NCBI GenBank assembly: GCA_903885635.1
Contig: CAISJE010000113.1
Span: 1 to 62,526 of the forward strand
Direction of reading: 5' to 3'
Length of the DNA stretch: 62,526 nt
From: an uncultured bacterium
GTDB taxonomy: Bacteria > Cyanobacteriota > Vampirovibrionia > Gastranaerophilales > Gastranaerophilaceae
Below are positions 48,600 to 58,757 of this stretch, piece by piece; position 1 is the stretch's first letter, and every line of letters begins with the position of its first letter. Below the pieces are notes generated by a model. It saw only the letters and a list, made by a program, of their open reading frames with translations. It was not told where the DNA came from and did no database searches. Both the position numbers and the translations under genes were made by a program.

Positions 48600-48973
48600 T
48601 GCTGATTTTAACGCCAAAAGATAATCTTTTTAATTATGATGAGGCTAAAAAATTATATGAACAATCTGTGAAATCATTGCAAGATACAAATAGTTTCGAT
48701 GAAATTTTAGAAAGAAATCATTTCTTTAGTTTTTATATCGAAAAAAAATTCATTGGCTGTATTTATTTTTACGATATTGATGGAAAATTATTTTTTAACG
48801 GCTTTGCTGGCAGAAAAACTCACAAACAAAATATTGAGTGTATAAAAAGTGTTCTCAAATTTTACAATTGTGATATTTACGCCAGAAGTACAAAAAAACC
48901 AGCAATACTTTGTCTTTTAAAAGCAGGGTTTAAAAAAATAGATGATAGCACATACAAATATGAAAGGCGGTAA
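48599..48973 (+). CDS. GNAT-like acetyltransferase-fold phage protein
   Basis: The 124-aa product has an N-terminal helical part. The strand-helix pattern FYIEKKFIGCIYFYDIDGKL, then a C-terminal ARSTKKPAILCLLKAGFKKI, resembles the substrate end of GNAT folds. Similar genes sit in podovirus structural modules. The function is unknown. Confidence 0.55.
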   Translation: MLILTPKDNLFNYDEAKKLYEQSVKSLQDTNSFDEILERNHFFSFYIEKKFIGCIYFYDIDGKLFFNGFAGRKTHKQNIECIKSVLKFYNCDIYARSTKKPAILCLLKAGFKKIDDSTYKYERR

Positions 48974-48975
48974 AT

Positions 48976-49791
48976 ATGGGCGGTGGCGGAAACGATTCTC
49001 CGGGATATGCTTCAACAACTTCAACCAATCCGTATGCGACAGGAAAAGCAAGCGGGTCAGGGTCAAGTTATGAATTAAACAATTTTTTGACGGATACAAA
49101 TAAATATGTTGAATCAAGTATGCCGGGGCTTTATAATCAGTTATTAAATCCTAGCTTGGATAATCCGACTACTAAAGCACGTTCGGACTTGTTTTATAAG
49201 ACATTCAATGAAGATGCAAAAAAATCTTTTGAAAATAATTTAATAAATCCTTTGTCATCAAGAAATATGATGCGTTCTTCTGTGGCAACAGATTTAGGGA
49301 ATAAATTCCAAAAAGATTCAACGGATGCAATTTCAACGTTTGATAATTCATTGATAGCAAATAATTCAGCTGATACAAGCAATTTGATTAATACTTTGAT
49401 GAACTTGTACCTTACTGGTTCTAATCTGGGTCAACAAGCTATTTCTAATGCTAAAGGTGATGCTCAAATGGTTAATGCTTTTAATCAGGCTAACTATCAG
49501 ACCCAAAATGCGAATAATAACTCTGCGTGGGGTAATTTTTCTGATTTAGCTTCTACTGCTGGAACTGTGGGGTCAGCCGCACTTATGGCTTCTGATGAAA
49601 GATTAAAGGAAAATATCAATAAAATAGGGGAGAAAAACGGTTATAATTGGTACGAATTTACATATAAGGCTGGTTATAACTTGCCAGAGGGCAGACAAGA
49701 GGGCGTAATTGCTCAAGAAGTAGAAAAGGTTAATCCTGATGCAATAGTTTGGGTTGACGGATTCAGACACGTAGATTATTCAAAATTATAA
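48976..49791 (+). CDS. Virion protein with self-cleaving intramolecular chaperone (S74) domain
   Basis: The 271-aa product is Ser/Asn-rich with a C-terminal S74-type chaperone from about 206. It begins SDERLKENIN and includes GVIAQEVEKVNPDAI. In this family the Ser of SDxRLK is the nucleophile that releases the folded N-terminal part. The N-terminal region is glycine-rich and low complexity, fitting an ejection or fibre-assembly protein. Confidence 0.75.
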   Translation: MGGGGNDSPGYASTTSTNPYATGKASGSGSSYELNNFLTDTNKYVESSMPGLYNQLLNPSLDNPTTKARSDLFYKTFNEDAKKSFENNLINPLSSRNMMRSSVATDLGNKFQKDSTDAISTFDNSLIANNSADTSNLINTLMNLYLTGSNLGQQAISNAKGDAQMVNAFNQANYQTQNANNNSAWGNFSDLASTAGTVGSAALMASDERLKENINKIGEKNGYNWYEFTYKAGYNLPEGRQEGVIAQEVEKVNPDAIVWVDGFRHVDYSKL

Positions 49792-49802
49792 GGAGATAAA
49801 AA

Positions 49803-50192
49803 ATGTTCCAACCACAAACTCAATCAGAAACATCTCAAACACCACAAACATCACAATCAAGTACAAATTCTCCAGTACAAATTTTTCTAGGGGGGCAACA
49901 AAGACAAAGAAAACCTAGACAAACGCAGACTTATCAGGGCTTTGATTATGCGTTAAATAATTTACTTAAAGGTGGTCTTGGTAATTTATTTGGCGGTGGT
50001 GGCGGATATACAGAAAGTTTTATGCCGACTGGACAATCTTCCTCACCTTTTGGGGGAGGATTACTGAATATTGGAGGTAATTTTTTATCGGATGTCTTAT
50101 ATGGGAATAAATTTGAGCAACAAAGAAATCCTTATGAAGATGTCTGGAATAATTACGTAAAAGGCAATAATATGGAGAACGTTAATGTTTAA
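49803..50192 (+). CDS. Gln/Gly-rich phage virion protein
   Basis: The 129-aa product starts with a Gln/Ser/Thr repeat and then a GGLGNLFGGGGGY segment. It overlaps the next gene by eight bases. Composition suggests a small ejection protein; no family is recognised. Confidence 0.5.
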   Translation: MFQPQTQSETSQTPQTSQSSTNSPVQIFLGGQQRQRKPRQTQTYQGFDYALNNLLKGGLGNLFGGGGGYTESFMPTGQSSSPFGGGLLNIGGNFLSDVLYGNKFEQQRNPYEDVWNNYVKGNNMENVNV

Positions 50193-51561
50193 TTTTTTGC
50201 AAAATAAAAATTCAAATAACATTGCTTTGCAACAACAGCAAAACGAACAGACAATTGCTAATCTAAAAACGCAGGCTTTAAGTGATGTTTTAAATAATTT
50301 ATTGGCATATCAGGAATCTATCAAGAAAAATCCTAACAATTTAGGGTATTCACAAAAAAGTCTTGATTTAATAAATAAAGTCGGAGCTGATAAAGTTTCT
50401 AATGGTGTTTCGCAGGGGCTTAATTATGGAGTTCCTGAAATTTCAGATTACGAAAATCAATTTGCTGGCGGTGCTGGCAAGGAGGCAGGATATAGAATAC
50501 CTCAAACGCCAGACGAAATAGCTCTTGCAAAACAAGGTCAATTCAATGTAATGCCAGCTTTTTCAACAGGGGTGCAAGGTACACAAGAGCCTCAAGCAGT
50601 AGCAAGAAAATCCGTTCTTGACAGTTTCCTTAATGGTTTAAGTGATTTGGAAAATGGAGCAAGAGAAAATTTTACGACCCCTTTCGCAGTGAACAACTTA
50701 AGACCAGATGAAAATAAATCTATGATGAATAAAGTAGGTGAGGGCGTTGGGACTGTATTTCGTGGGTTAAACTCTCCTTATGGTAGAGCTGGATTAGTAG
50801 GACTTGCTGTAAAGGGGACTGGCGGAAGCAATTTACAGGCTATGGGTTATGGTGCAAAAGCGGCGTCTAAATCTATTGAAAATCAAACACAAAATTCACT
50901 TTATAGAACTCAACTTAAGAAAATGGGTTATTCCGATGAAGAAATAGCACAAATGCCGGGTTATATAAAAATGGGAGATTTTAGAGCCCTTTCTGATGGA
51001 ATATATAAACAAAATTATACAAATTACCGAGATAAAAAATTAGATCAGGACAGCTACTTAAAAAGTAAAAAAATGTTTGATGACCTTTTACTCAAAGGCT
51101 CTTTATCTCCTGAACAGCATAAACAAGCCGTAGAGGAACTTAATAGTATGTTGATAGATGGAAATATAATCACAACCAAGGGCGGAGAAGTCAAAGAAAG
51201 CAACGATACTCGTAAGACAGATTCTACAATCGATTTAAACGGCAAACGTGGCAAATATATGGATGTTATGTCCGAAGAACAACCTAAAAGAACAGGAATT
51301 ATGCAACAAAACGCTAACTCTAATTCTTCTAGGGCTAATTCGTATGCGAAAAAATCTTCTGGCGGTGGTAGAAGCAGTTCAAAACTTGAGAACAATCCAG
51401 ATTACCGTACTCATTTAGCAGAATATAGCACTATCAAGGGTAGTGGCGATAAGAACAAAGTAAATTATGCAAAAAATCAGTTTATAAAAATGTATGGGAT
51501 TGACCCAGACAAAAAAATCAAAAGCGAGAGCGATATATTGGAATTTTTAAATAATGACTAG
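50185..51561 (+). CDS. Internal virion/ejection protein
   Basis: The 458-aa product has an N-terminal Gln-rich helix, a central hydrophobic Gly-rich stretch (GRAGLVGLAVKGTGGSNLQA) that could enter a membrane, and a polar C-terminus. It directly precedes and overlaps the 1,702-aa virion protein by eight bases. This is the usual arrangement of podovirus ejection proteins. Confidence 0.6.
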   Translation: MFNFLQNKNSNNIALQQQQNEQTIANLKTQALSDVLNNLLAYQESIKKNPNNLGYSQKSLDLINKVGADKVSNGVSQGLNYGVPEISDYENQFAGGAGKEAGYRIPQTPDEIALAKQGQFNVMPAFSTGVQGTQEPQAVARKSVLDSFLNGLSDLENGARENFTTPFAVNNLRPDENKSMMNKVGEGVGTVFRGLNSPYGRAGLVGLAVKGTGGSNLQAMGYGAKAASKSIENQTQNSLYRTQLKKMGYSDEEIAQMPGYIKMGDFRALSDGIYKQNYTNYRDKKLDQDSYLKSKKMFDDLLLKGSLSPEQHKQAVEELNSMLIDGNIITTKGGEVKESNDTRKTDSTIDLNGKRGKYMDVMSEEQPKRTGIMQQNANSNSSRANSYAKKSSGGGRSSSKLENNPDYRTHLAEYSTIKGSGDKNKVNYAKNQFIKMYGIDPDKKIKSESDILEFLNND

Positions 51562-54500
51562 CTTATTGGACGGATACGAGGAGCAACAAGCCCCTCCAGA
51601 ACAACAACCAGTTGAAAATACCCCAAGCCTTTTAGATGGTTACACTCCTGCTAAAAAGCAGACAAAACAACCTAAAAAGGTAAAGGTTACTAAAACAGGG
51701 AATCAACAGCCTCAAGCGGTTGTCCCTGATGACAATCCAGTTGTTGATAATCAAGTCCCAGCGATAGAAACTCAAAACGATGTTTCTATACCAGAGGGCT
51801 TGTTTAATGTTGGCAAATCCATTGTAAGCGGTATTTCAAAAGTACCTCAAAGTGTTGTACAATTCGGCAAGGGTATCGCTAATGATACTGTTACGACTGC
51901 AAAAAATATTATAAAAGAGCCTGCTTTAATCCCTGCGATTATTCCTGCGATGGGCAAAGGCTTTGTTAATGGACTTGTCCACGACGTTACTCAAGGGGTT
52001 GCCGATATTCCAGAGGCTTTGACAGCTTCTTATCAGGGAAGACCGTTTCAAGAAAAAGTACACGTCCCAAGATTCACAGAAATTACCGATACTCTCGCAA
52101 AATTAATGCTTGATAAAGGTATTTACTCACCTGAACAATATGCAAAATATCAAGAATTACAGGCAAAAGGGCAAGGCGTTTTAGATAAATTACCGATTGC
52201 ACAAACCGCAGGTCAATTTATGATGCCTGCTGGAAATGTTGCAAATGCTGTCGAAGCTGGCGGAGTTGGAAAAGCAATACTTCACGGGGCTGGTTTTGGT
52301 TTAGTTATGCCAGGTAACTTAGAGAGTAAAATTTCTAATGCTGGGACTGGTGCTGTATTAGCTGGCGGACTTGGCGGATTAAGCAAATTACCAGTTGCGG
52401 ATGTTGTCGGCAAAGCTCCTGATGCGATTAAAAGCGTTTATGGGTCTATCGTTAAGCCAATGACTGATTTAATAAATCAGCCTACTTCTTTCGACAAATT
52501 AAAAAGTATAAGTGCCGTAAACACTGGATTGCCAGAGCAAGCACTTAATACTATTAGATTGCGTTCTATGAAAAATGACATAGACAGATATAATTCTTTG
52601 CTTGAAATTCAACAAAATGGCGAATATGCTGGGCAAAAATTAGATGATGCTCAAGCGAAATCCGTAAAAAGAAAAATATATCAACTTGAAGACAGTTTTA
52701 AATCTCAAAATGATTTTATTAATCAAAATATAAATAAACTTGATTATAACACTTTAAAGACAGTTCAATCAAATTTACAAGGACGTTACGAGGCTACTCC
52801 GATAAAAGATGGTTATAATGTCTATGGCGTGCCCGTTGATGCTCATTCTGGCAAAGTCAATGCGATTAGTGAGCAACTTGGTAAGATTAAAACAGATGAA
52901 ACTATGCGACAAGCAGAAATCGACAATCAAGCTGGATTACAAAGGCTAAAAGAGCAAGTAGCGGAACTCAACAGACAAAGAGCTGAACAAAATTTACCTG
53001 AAATGACTGGCGATGAAATAAGACAAATGCCAGAATTCAAGCAATTATCTTTGAATTTTGATATGGAGCAGAATATTCTCCCAGAGAAAAATAGTTTACT
53101 TGACGGCTACGAACAAAACGCTCCAAAAGATGAATATCAATATGAATCTGTTGCTAAGAATGAAGAAAACCCTCACGACAAAGCCGTTCTTTATAAAAAT
53201 GGCAAAGAGCAAGGATATTTAGAAACACTTGGCGATGATAACAAAGTTTCTATTGAGTATGTTAAAAATACCAGTGGCGAAAAGGGTATCGGGTCAAAAT
53301 TGATTGATGATTTGGTTGCACAACATCCAGACAAACAGATTATTTGGGATGCTGTGGATGATAATGCTTCTATTTTTAAAGATAAATTCCTCGAAAAAAG
53401 ACCAGAATTAAAAGGCAAAGTCCACACTTCAAACGATTATGATACCGCTATTGAAATGTTCAAAAAATTGGGTTATAATGATGCTCAAATAAAGGATGTT
53501 TTCAATGGACAAAATAATAGAGGTGAACTCGGAAGCGGAACTTCTGAAAATTCGAGAGCCAATAATGAATATGATTTGGAAGAAAGCCGACAAATTGAGG
53601 CAAAAAAACCCATTGATGAATCAAGGGGATTCTCTAATAGTGGCAATCAAGGAATTGAAATCGAGCGGAATGTTGCCAGAAATAGTAACAACTTATTAGA
53701 TTCTGAAAATGCTGTAACTGACTTTGGGAAAAAACATTTTGATAAAACAAGTGAGGGGCACTATGCAGAGCCCCGTAATAAGCTGGATAACATAAGCTCT
53801 TTAAAGCTCCAGCATACAAAACAAGTAAAAAATGAAAAGACACAAAACCTCGAAAGTGCCCAAAGTTATATCCCAGTTGTAAAACACGCAGTAAGAAGAT
53901 GGACTGCGGAAATTGAGCAACGCCGTTTTGATGTAAATAAAGACATTACTGAATTTATTAATTTAACAAGAAAAATCTCTAAAGATACTGGTTTAAAGGA
54001 TAAAAATATCCGTGAAATAATGCCATTCTTAAGAGAGAGAACAGGATTGCCAGAAAATCTGAATAGACCTGATTTAAAAAAGACTTGGGATTCTTTAACT
54101 CCTGAACTCAAAAAAGAGCTTACAGAAGTTGCCGACACTCTCTCTGAAAAATTCGAGAAACACTGGAAAGAATATCAATCAGTGCAAGCCGATGACAGAG
54201 AAGTATCAAAGCAAGAAATAGAAAATTATATTACTCATATTTGGGAAGTTGATAAAAAGCAAAAATCCCTTGTTACAAATTATTTTTCTACCCGTTCAAG
54301 ATTTGCAAAAGAAAGAACAATCGATACTTTACTTAAAGGTATTGATGGATTTGAGGCAAGCAACGGCGAGATAATAAAATTAAAGCCCAAAACTCTTGAT
54401 TATGCTGAATTGCTTAAAATTCAATCAGATAGCTTAATTAAAGCTACTGTTGATAAGTCTTTGGCTGATTTTGTAAAAGGATTGAAGACTGCGAATGGCA

Positions 54501-56662
54501 CTCCTTTGGTGTTACCAGCGAGTAAAGCTCCATCCGATTGGGTTACAATTAATCACCCGGCAATCAATAAAACTATCGTATCGCCGATTGATTCAAACGT
54601 AGGCGAAGTTATGACCCCAAAATTGCAAAATATTCTTGCAGAGATGGGCGTTGCAGTGGGCAGAAGATTAAGCCCAAGAGGTAAAAATGCAGGCGTTTAT
54701 AAGAGCGGTTTTGAAGTTGTAGGCAGAAAAGTTCATCAAATAAAAGAAATTAGCTTACAGCGTTGGTTTAGCAACAAAACTCTTGCCCACGAGATAGGTC
54801 ATTCAATCGATAAAGCCTTGAATCTTGGAAGTGATTTTGTAAATAGACATAGAAAAGAGCTCTTGGAGCTTAACGAAGAAAGAATAAATGCTCTATCGAA
54901 ACAAAGACAAGGAGCTTATGCAAGAAAGCCCTCTGAATTAATTGCCGAATTATTCGGGTACTTATTTAATGATCCAAAAATGACAGCCGAAATAGCTCCT
55001 AATGCGACAGCGGAAGTATTGTCAAAGATGGCAGATAGTGAAACGTTTAAAAAGCTCTTGCCTGAAAACTTTGATTGGCAAAATGCCAAAAGTGTTCTTG
55101 AAGAAAAAACCGTTCAAATGTTTAAAACTGCTGTAAAGGTTCACCCAGACATTGCAGATTCTCTTTTGACAGTCTTTGAAACTCCAGAAAATACTCACCC
55201 TGCAATGAAATTACTAGATAACACAAATTCAATTATGAAACAGTTTGAGCTTGGTTTTAGCGGATTTCACGGGATGGCATTATCTGAAAGTGCTTTGGCA
55301 AGTTTAGGTATAAAGGATTTAGGCGGAATTTTAAACCCTGCAAAAATCTTTAATGCGGTAAAAAATAACGACTGGGAAATTTATAAAAAAGATGCACTTA
55401 CCAAAAGGGCTATTGATGACGGGGTTCAAATCGGAGCTACACTAGATATTCATAGAAAACTTGTTGAAGAAATGCTGGAAAACTCTGCTAGTAAGCTCGA
55501 AAAAATACCTTTTCTTGGTAAACTTATCAGCTTGCCTGCAAAATTGTTGAGCAAGGGGCAAAGTTTGAATAATAAAGTTCTTTGGGATTATTTGCATAAC
55601 CAATTTAAACTTACAACTTATGAAAATTTAATTGAGAAATATTCTCAAAACGGAAAAATATCTGACGACGTAAGAAAAGAAATCGGACAGTGGGTAAATG
55701 ACAACTATGGCGGTCAAGTCTGGGAAAACTTGGGCTTTAAGCCCTCTGTAAGACGTTGGTCGCAAAGAGTTATGTTATCTCCTGACTGGTTTATTTCAAC
55801 TACTAGACACTTTTTGGGGATATTATCCAGCGAAAAAGGGCAAAGATTTATAAATGCAAGAGCGAAAGAAAACGCTTTTTGGGAAAAAGCCCGTGATGTA
55901 GGTCGCCAATGGGGTATCGGGTCAATTACCGATGATGTTGTATCTGCTGGAATTAGAGGCAAAGTTGCAAGAAAATTCTGGACGAGAGCTTTTGTAAATT
56001 ATACTCTGTATGCGAACGCTTTAAATGCAGTAAACAGACAAAAAGATAAGGAAGAAAATCCAGACCTTTACCCAGAAAAAATGACCCCTCAAGATTATTC
56101 TTTGATGGGAAATGTTGAGGGTTGCAAAACTTATGTATTCTTGGGTAGAAACAAAGACGGTACAGAGCGTTACTGGCGTTTAGGTAAACAATTTAGAGAA
56201 GTCCCGGAGCTGGTAGAAAAACCTCTTGAAAAACTCGGAGGCAAGGCTTCACCAATTATGCAAATCACTTCACAGGCGTTCACAGGAAGAAGTTTAAGCG
56301 GTTTTGATAATCCTAACCTAAAAGATAAAAAGGGGCTTGACAGAGTTGGAGCAATGAGCGGAGAAGTCGCAAAATCATTCTTGCCATATTCTTTTAGCGG
56401 AGTAACAAACCCAAAAAAAGATTTGAACGGCTATGAATTCTTTGCTCCTACAAGCAAAGGGATGAACTTCTATAAGGGCAGAGAGCTTTATATGAACGCA
56501 ATCAAGAGCAAAGACAAAGCCCAGATTAAGCATATAACAAATGAAATAAGCCGAAACAAACTCGATGCAAATAAAATATTTGGTTCGGCAATAAAAGAAA
56601 TCAGAAAAGAGGCTTATAAAAAAGCTATGCAGAAATTTGAAGAAAAGAAAAAAGGGAGATAA
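51554..56662 (+). CDS. Giant polyvalent virion protein with HEIGH metallopeptidase-like domain
   Basis: The 1,702-aa product is probably ejected into the host. SLLDGY occurs at residues 3-8, 25-30 and 514-519. A GNAT-like segment (KGIGSKLIDDL) lies near 577-590. A zinc-peptidase helix LAHEIGHSIDKAL has His1079, Glu1080 and His1083, with downstream acidic residues (ELIAELFGYLF, about 1130) that could be a third ligand. A long C-terminal helical region is Lys-rich at the end. A multi-enzyme ejection protein is inferred; cleavage has not been shown. Confidence 0.68.
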   Translation: MTSLLDGYEEQQAPPEQQPVENTPSLLDGYTPAKKQTKQPKKVKVTKTGNQQPQAVVPDDNPVVDNQVPAIETQNDVSIPEGLFNVGKSIVSGISKVPQSVVQFGKGIANDTVTTAKNIIKEPALIPAIIPAMGKGFVNGLVHDVTQGVADIPEALTASYQGRPFQEKVHVPRFTEITDTLAKLMLDKGIYSPEQYAKYQELQAKGQGVLDKLPIAQTAGQFMMPAGNVANAVEAGGVGKAILHGAGFGLVMPGNLESKISNAGTGAVLAGGLGGLSKLPVADVVGKAPDAIKSVYGSIVKPMTDLINQPTSFDKLKSISAVNTGLPEQALNTIRLRSMKNDIDRYNSLLEIQQNGEYAGQKLDDAQAKSVKRKIYQLEDSFKSQNDFINQNINKLDYNTLKTVQSNLQGRYEATPIKDGYNVYGVPVDAHSGKVNAISEQLGKIKTDETMRQAEIDNQAGLQRLKEQVAELNRQRAEQNLPEMTGDEIRQMPEFKQLSLNFDMEQNILPEKNSLLDGYEQNAPKDEYQYESVAKNEENPHDKAVLYKNGKEQGYLETLGDDNKVSIEYVKNTSGEKGIGSKLIDDLVAQHPDKQIIWDAVDDNASIFKDKFLEKRPELKGKVHTSNDYDTAIEMFKKLGYNDAQIKDVFNGQNNRGELGSGTSENSRANNEYDLEESRQIEAKKPIDESRGFSNSGNQGIEIERNVARNSNNLLDSENAVTDFGKKHFDKTSEGHYAEPRNKLDNISSLKLQHTKQVKNEKTQNLESAQSYIPVVKHAVRRWTAEIEQRRFDVNKDITEFINLTRKISKDTGLKDKNIREIMPFLRERTGLPENLNRPDLKKTWDSLTPELKKELTEVADTLSEKFEKHWKEYQSVQADDREVSKQEIENYITHIWEVDKKQKSLVTNYFSTRSRFAKERTIDTLLKGIDGFEASNGEIIKLKPKTLDYAELLKIQSDSLIKATVDKSLADFVKGLKTANGTPLVLPASKAPSDWVTINHPAINKTIVSPIDSNVGEVMTPKLQNILAEMGVAVGRRLSPRGKNAGVYKSGFEVVGRKVHQIKEISLQRWFSNKTLAHEIGHSIDKALNLGSDFVNRHRKELLELNEERINALSKQRQGAYARKPSELIAELFGYLFNDPKMTAEIAPNATAEVLSKMADSETFKKLLPENFDWQNAKSVLEEKTVQMFKTAVKVHPDIADSLLTVFETPENTHPAMKLLDNTNSIMKQFELGFSGFHGMALSESALASLGIKDLGGILNPAKIFNAVKNNDWEIYKKDALTKRAIDDGVQIGATLDIHRKLVEEMLENSASKLEKIPFLGKLISLPAKLLSKGQSLNNKVLWDYLHNQFKLTTYENLIEKYSQNGKISDDVRKEIGQWVNDNYGGQVWENLGFKPSVRRWSQRVMLSPDWFISTTRHFLGILSSEKGQRFINARAKENAFWEKARDVGRQWGIGSITDDVVSAGIRGKVARKFWTRAFVNYTLYANALNAVNRQKDKEENPDLYPEKMTPQDYSLMGNVEGCKTYVFLGRNKDGTERYWRLGKQFREVPELVEKPLEKLGGKASPIMQITSQAFTGRSLSGFDNPNLKDKKGLDRVGAMSGEVAKSFLPYSFSGVTNPKKDLNGYEFFAPTSKGMNFYKGRELYMNAIKSKDKAQIKHITNEISRNKLDANKIFGSAIKEIRKEAYKKAMQKFEEKKKGR

Positions 56663-56665
56663 ATT

Positions 56666-57406
56666 ATGCCTGTAAACACTCTAAATGAACTTGTAGACGG
56701 CGAATTAGCCAATGCAACCCCATTAAATGAAAATTTTGCCACGCTAAAAGATGCTGTAAATGCAGTGGAAACGCTTGCGAATACAACTAATGCAAGACTG
56801 CTTACAAATAATCCAGTGTATATAACCAGTGATACTGGGAATTTGCAATTAACTGGACAAACAAATTCTTTTGTCGCAGGCGGAACAGAAGCCCTCACTG
56901 TTATTTCAGGATGGACAAAGGGTATTGCTATTGTTAGATGGGCGACTACAAGAACAATCACGCATAATGCTACAACCTTAATTTTACAGGATAACCAAAA
57001 TAGAAGCGTTGTGGCTGGCGATATTAGTTTCTTTGAATTTACAGCGGATGGAGCAAGAGAATTATTGTTTTTTCCGAAAATTTCCGAAAAGGATGTAATT
57101 TCACTTGGAACAGTAATAGCAAATTTCACCCTGACAATAGATAGAATGCACACTGCAAGCATCACGACATCGTGTACTTTATCATTGCCGAGCGGTTCTT
57201 CATCAAAATATAGATATTGCTTGCTTGATTTTTCACTGGCTAGCAGTATTTCGCTCACATTACCGACAGTGGGGACTTATTTTAAATGGAAATATGGACT
57301 TGTACCGACTTTAGTAACTACAACTGGCGTAAGAAATCAATTATTCTTTGAGAGTTTTGACGGCGGAACTACTTGGATTGGTTCTTACGTTCAAATAGGG
57401 GCTTAA
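56666..57406 (+). CDS. Tail fibre-like protein
   Basis: The 246-aa beta-rich product has a short N-terminal helix (MPVNTLNELVDGELANATPL) and then alternating Thr/Ser-rich strands. It lies after the ejection protein and before more tail genes. A fibre or head-fibre role is likely; no adhesin family is recognised. Confidence 0.58.
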   Translation: MPVNTLNELVDGELANATPLNENFATLKDAVNAVETLANTTNARLLTNNPVYITSDTGNLQLTGQTNSFVAGGTEALTVISGWTKGIAIVRWATTRTITHNATTLILQDNQNRSVVAGDISFFEFTADGARELLFFPKISEKDVISLGTVIANFTLTIDRMHTASITTSCTLSLPSGSSSKYRYCLLDFSLASSISLTLPTVGTYFKWKYGLVPTLVTTTGVRNQLFFESFDGGTTWIGSYVQIGA

Positions 57407-57407
57407 T

Positions 57408-57878
57408 ATGGATATAAAATCATTATTAGCAGGCAAAAAAAACCCTTTTAAACTTTCAAAATCAACACCCAATATGACCTCTGGAGCTGTCAACGGATAT
57501 ACGATTACTGATGGATATTCAGGGATTTTTAATTATGGCGTTGGTTATGCTACTGGGAGTGTGAATTATAATAACTGGCATACTTACGCCACAATCCAAT
57601 TAGCTCAACCCACTTATATTACTGATTTTGACGAGGGTAACACGCAAGGTTACAACTATGTTGGGACAACTGCGACAATAACATTTTATTTGAATAATGT
57701 ATCTATTGGCACATATCCGTATAATCCGAGAGATCGTATGGGGTTAAACACAGTTCTACCGACAAAAATGTTCTGCGACAAAATCGCAGTAGGTTCTTGC
57801 TATGGTTCTTCTTGGGAGGGCGGAGGCGGTGGCTCTGCACAGGAAACTTATAGATTCAATGGTTATATTTTAAGATAA
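57408..57878 (+). CDS. Gly/Tyr-rich tail protein, probable receptor-binding component
   Basis: The 156-aa product is rich in Tyr, Gly and Thr (NGYTITDGYSGIFNYGVGYA). A Gly-rich run lies near the end, before AQETYRFNGYILR. The beta-sandwich-like pattern suits a carbohydrate-binding tip. It starts one base after the fibre gene's stop. Receptor binding is inference. Confidence 0.5.
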   Translation: MDIKSLLAGKKNPFKLSKSTPNMTSGAVNGYTITDGYSGIFNYGVGYATGSVNYNNWHTYATIQLAQPTYITDFDEGNTQGYNYVGTTATITFYLNNVSIGTYPYNPRDRMGLNTVLPTKMFCDKIAVGSCYGSSWEGGGGGSAQETYRFNGYILR

Positions 57879-57889
57879 GGAGAATAAAA

Positions 57890-58384
57890 ATGTATGCAAA
57901 AGTAGAAAACGGGCGATTAATTTTCCCAGAGGTAAACAAGAACGATAATATATTAAATTACTGCAATGACAAAAATTTGTTAGAGGCTGACGGATTTGAA
58001 GACATTCCAGAGGAACAAATGGCGATTTATAATCGAGGATATGGTTATAAATTTGAATATAATCCATTACGGATTACTGATATTTCAGGAACAGAAGAAT
58101 TCAAAGCTCAACAGGCAGAAGCTGAAAAAGAGGCATTATTAAAGGAATATATTTTAACAAGCATTGGCTATTTAAAAATAAACACTGCGGTCGGAGATTT
58201 GCTCTCAATTTTTAACACTTATGCAATCGACGTGTTGAGAAAAAATGTTTTTCCGCCAGAGCTTCTTTTGGTTTATCAAGCGGATAAAAGTTTCGGCTGG
58301 AATAAGGAAATGGATGCGGACACATTCTTTAATCTATACGATGAGGTTAAGGCACAGTATTTGACGAGGTTTAAAAACAAGTAA
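57890..58384 (+). CDS. Phage tail-region protein, possible assembly chaperone
   Basis: The 164-aa product (MYAKVENGRLIFPEVNKNDN) starts with the VENGRLIFP beta-hairpin common in small tail proteins and has a helical, acidic second half. It has a GGAG ribosome binding site. Tail-fibre assembly is possible from the neighbours. Confidence 0.52.
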   Translation: MYAKVENGRLIFPEVNKNDNILNYCNDKNLLEADGFEDIPEEQMAIYNRGYGYKFEYNPLRITDISGTEEFKAQQAEAEKEALLKEYILTSIGYLKINTAVGDLLSIFNTYAIDVLRKNVFPPELLLVYQADKSFGWNKEMDADTFFNLYDEVKAQYLTRFKNK

Positions 58385-58393
58385 GGAGATAAT

Positions 58394-58756
58394 ATGGCAT
58401 TTACAATCGACGAAAGTTCACTACTTATCAAAGGGAGACAGGGCGATACAGCCTCTTTTACTTTTAATTTCTCACAAGATATGTCGGCTTACACAGTGCA
58501 TTTTTATGTAAAAAAGAATCTTAATGATGCCGAAGCCTTAATAGAAAAAGAATACGCAAATTCAACAACAGGCTCTATTACTGTAAATTTAACTTCTACC
58601 GACACAGAAAAATTAACATCCAAAGGAAGTGGTTACGGAGTTTATTATTGGGGCGTAAAAATAAATAATGGGATAGATTTTGCACAAACTATTATCCCTC
58701 AAGAATTCAAAAATCCTCCAATGATGTATATTTATCCTGAAATCGGAGGGTCTTAA
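58394..58756 (+). CDS. Upper-baseplate/BppU-like tail protein
   Basis: The 120-aa product (MAFTIDESSLLIKGRQGDTA) has the beta-sandwich-like pattern KGRQGDTASFTFNFSQDMSA then VHFYVKKNLND and a C-terminal YWGVKI strand. This resembles the N-terminal domain of BppU-type receptor-binding accessory proteins. It precedes the collagen-like gene by one base. Confidence 0.6.
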   Translation: MAFTIDESSLLIKGRQGDTASFTFNFSQDMSAYTVHFYVKKNLNDAEALIEKEYANSTTGSITVNLTSTDTEKLTSKGSGYGVYYWGVKINNGIDFAQTIIPQEFKNPPMMYIYPEIGGS

Positions 58757-58757
58757 T

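Noticed and set aside
56666-58756. Diversity-generating retroelement acting on the tail genes
   Set aside because: No reverse transcriptase gene and no template/variable repeat pair were seen near these genes.
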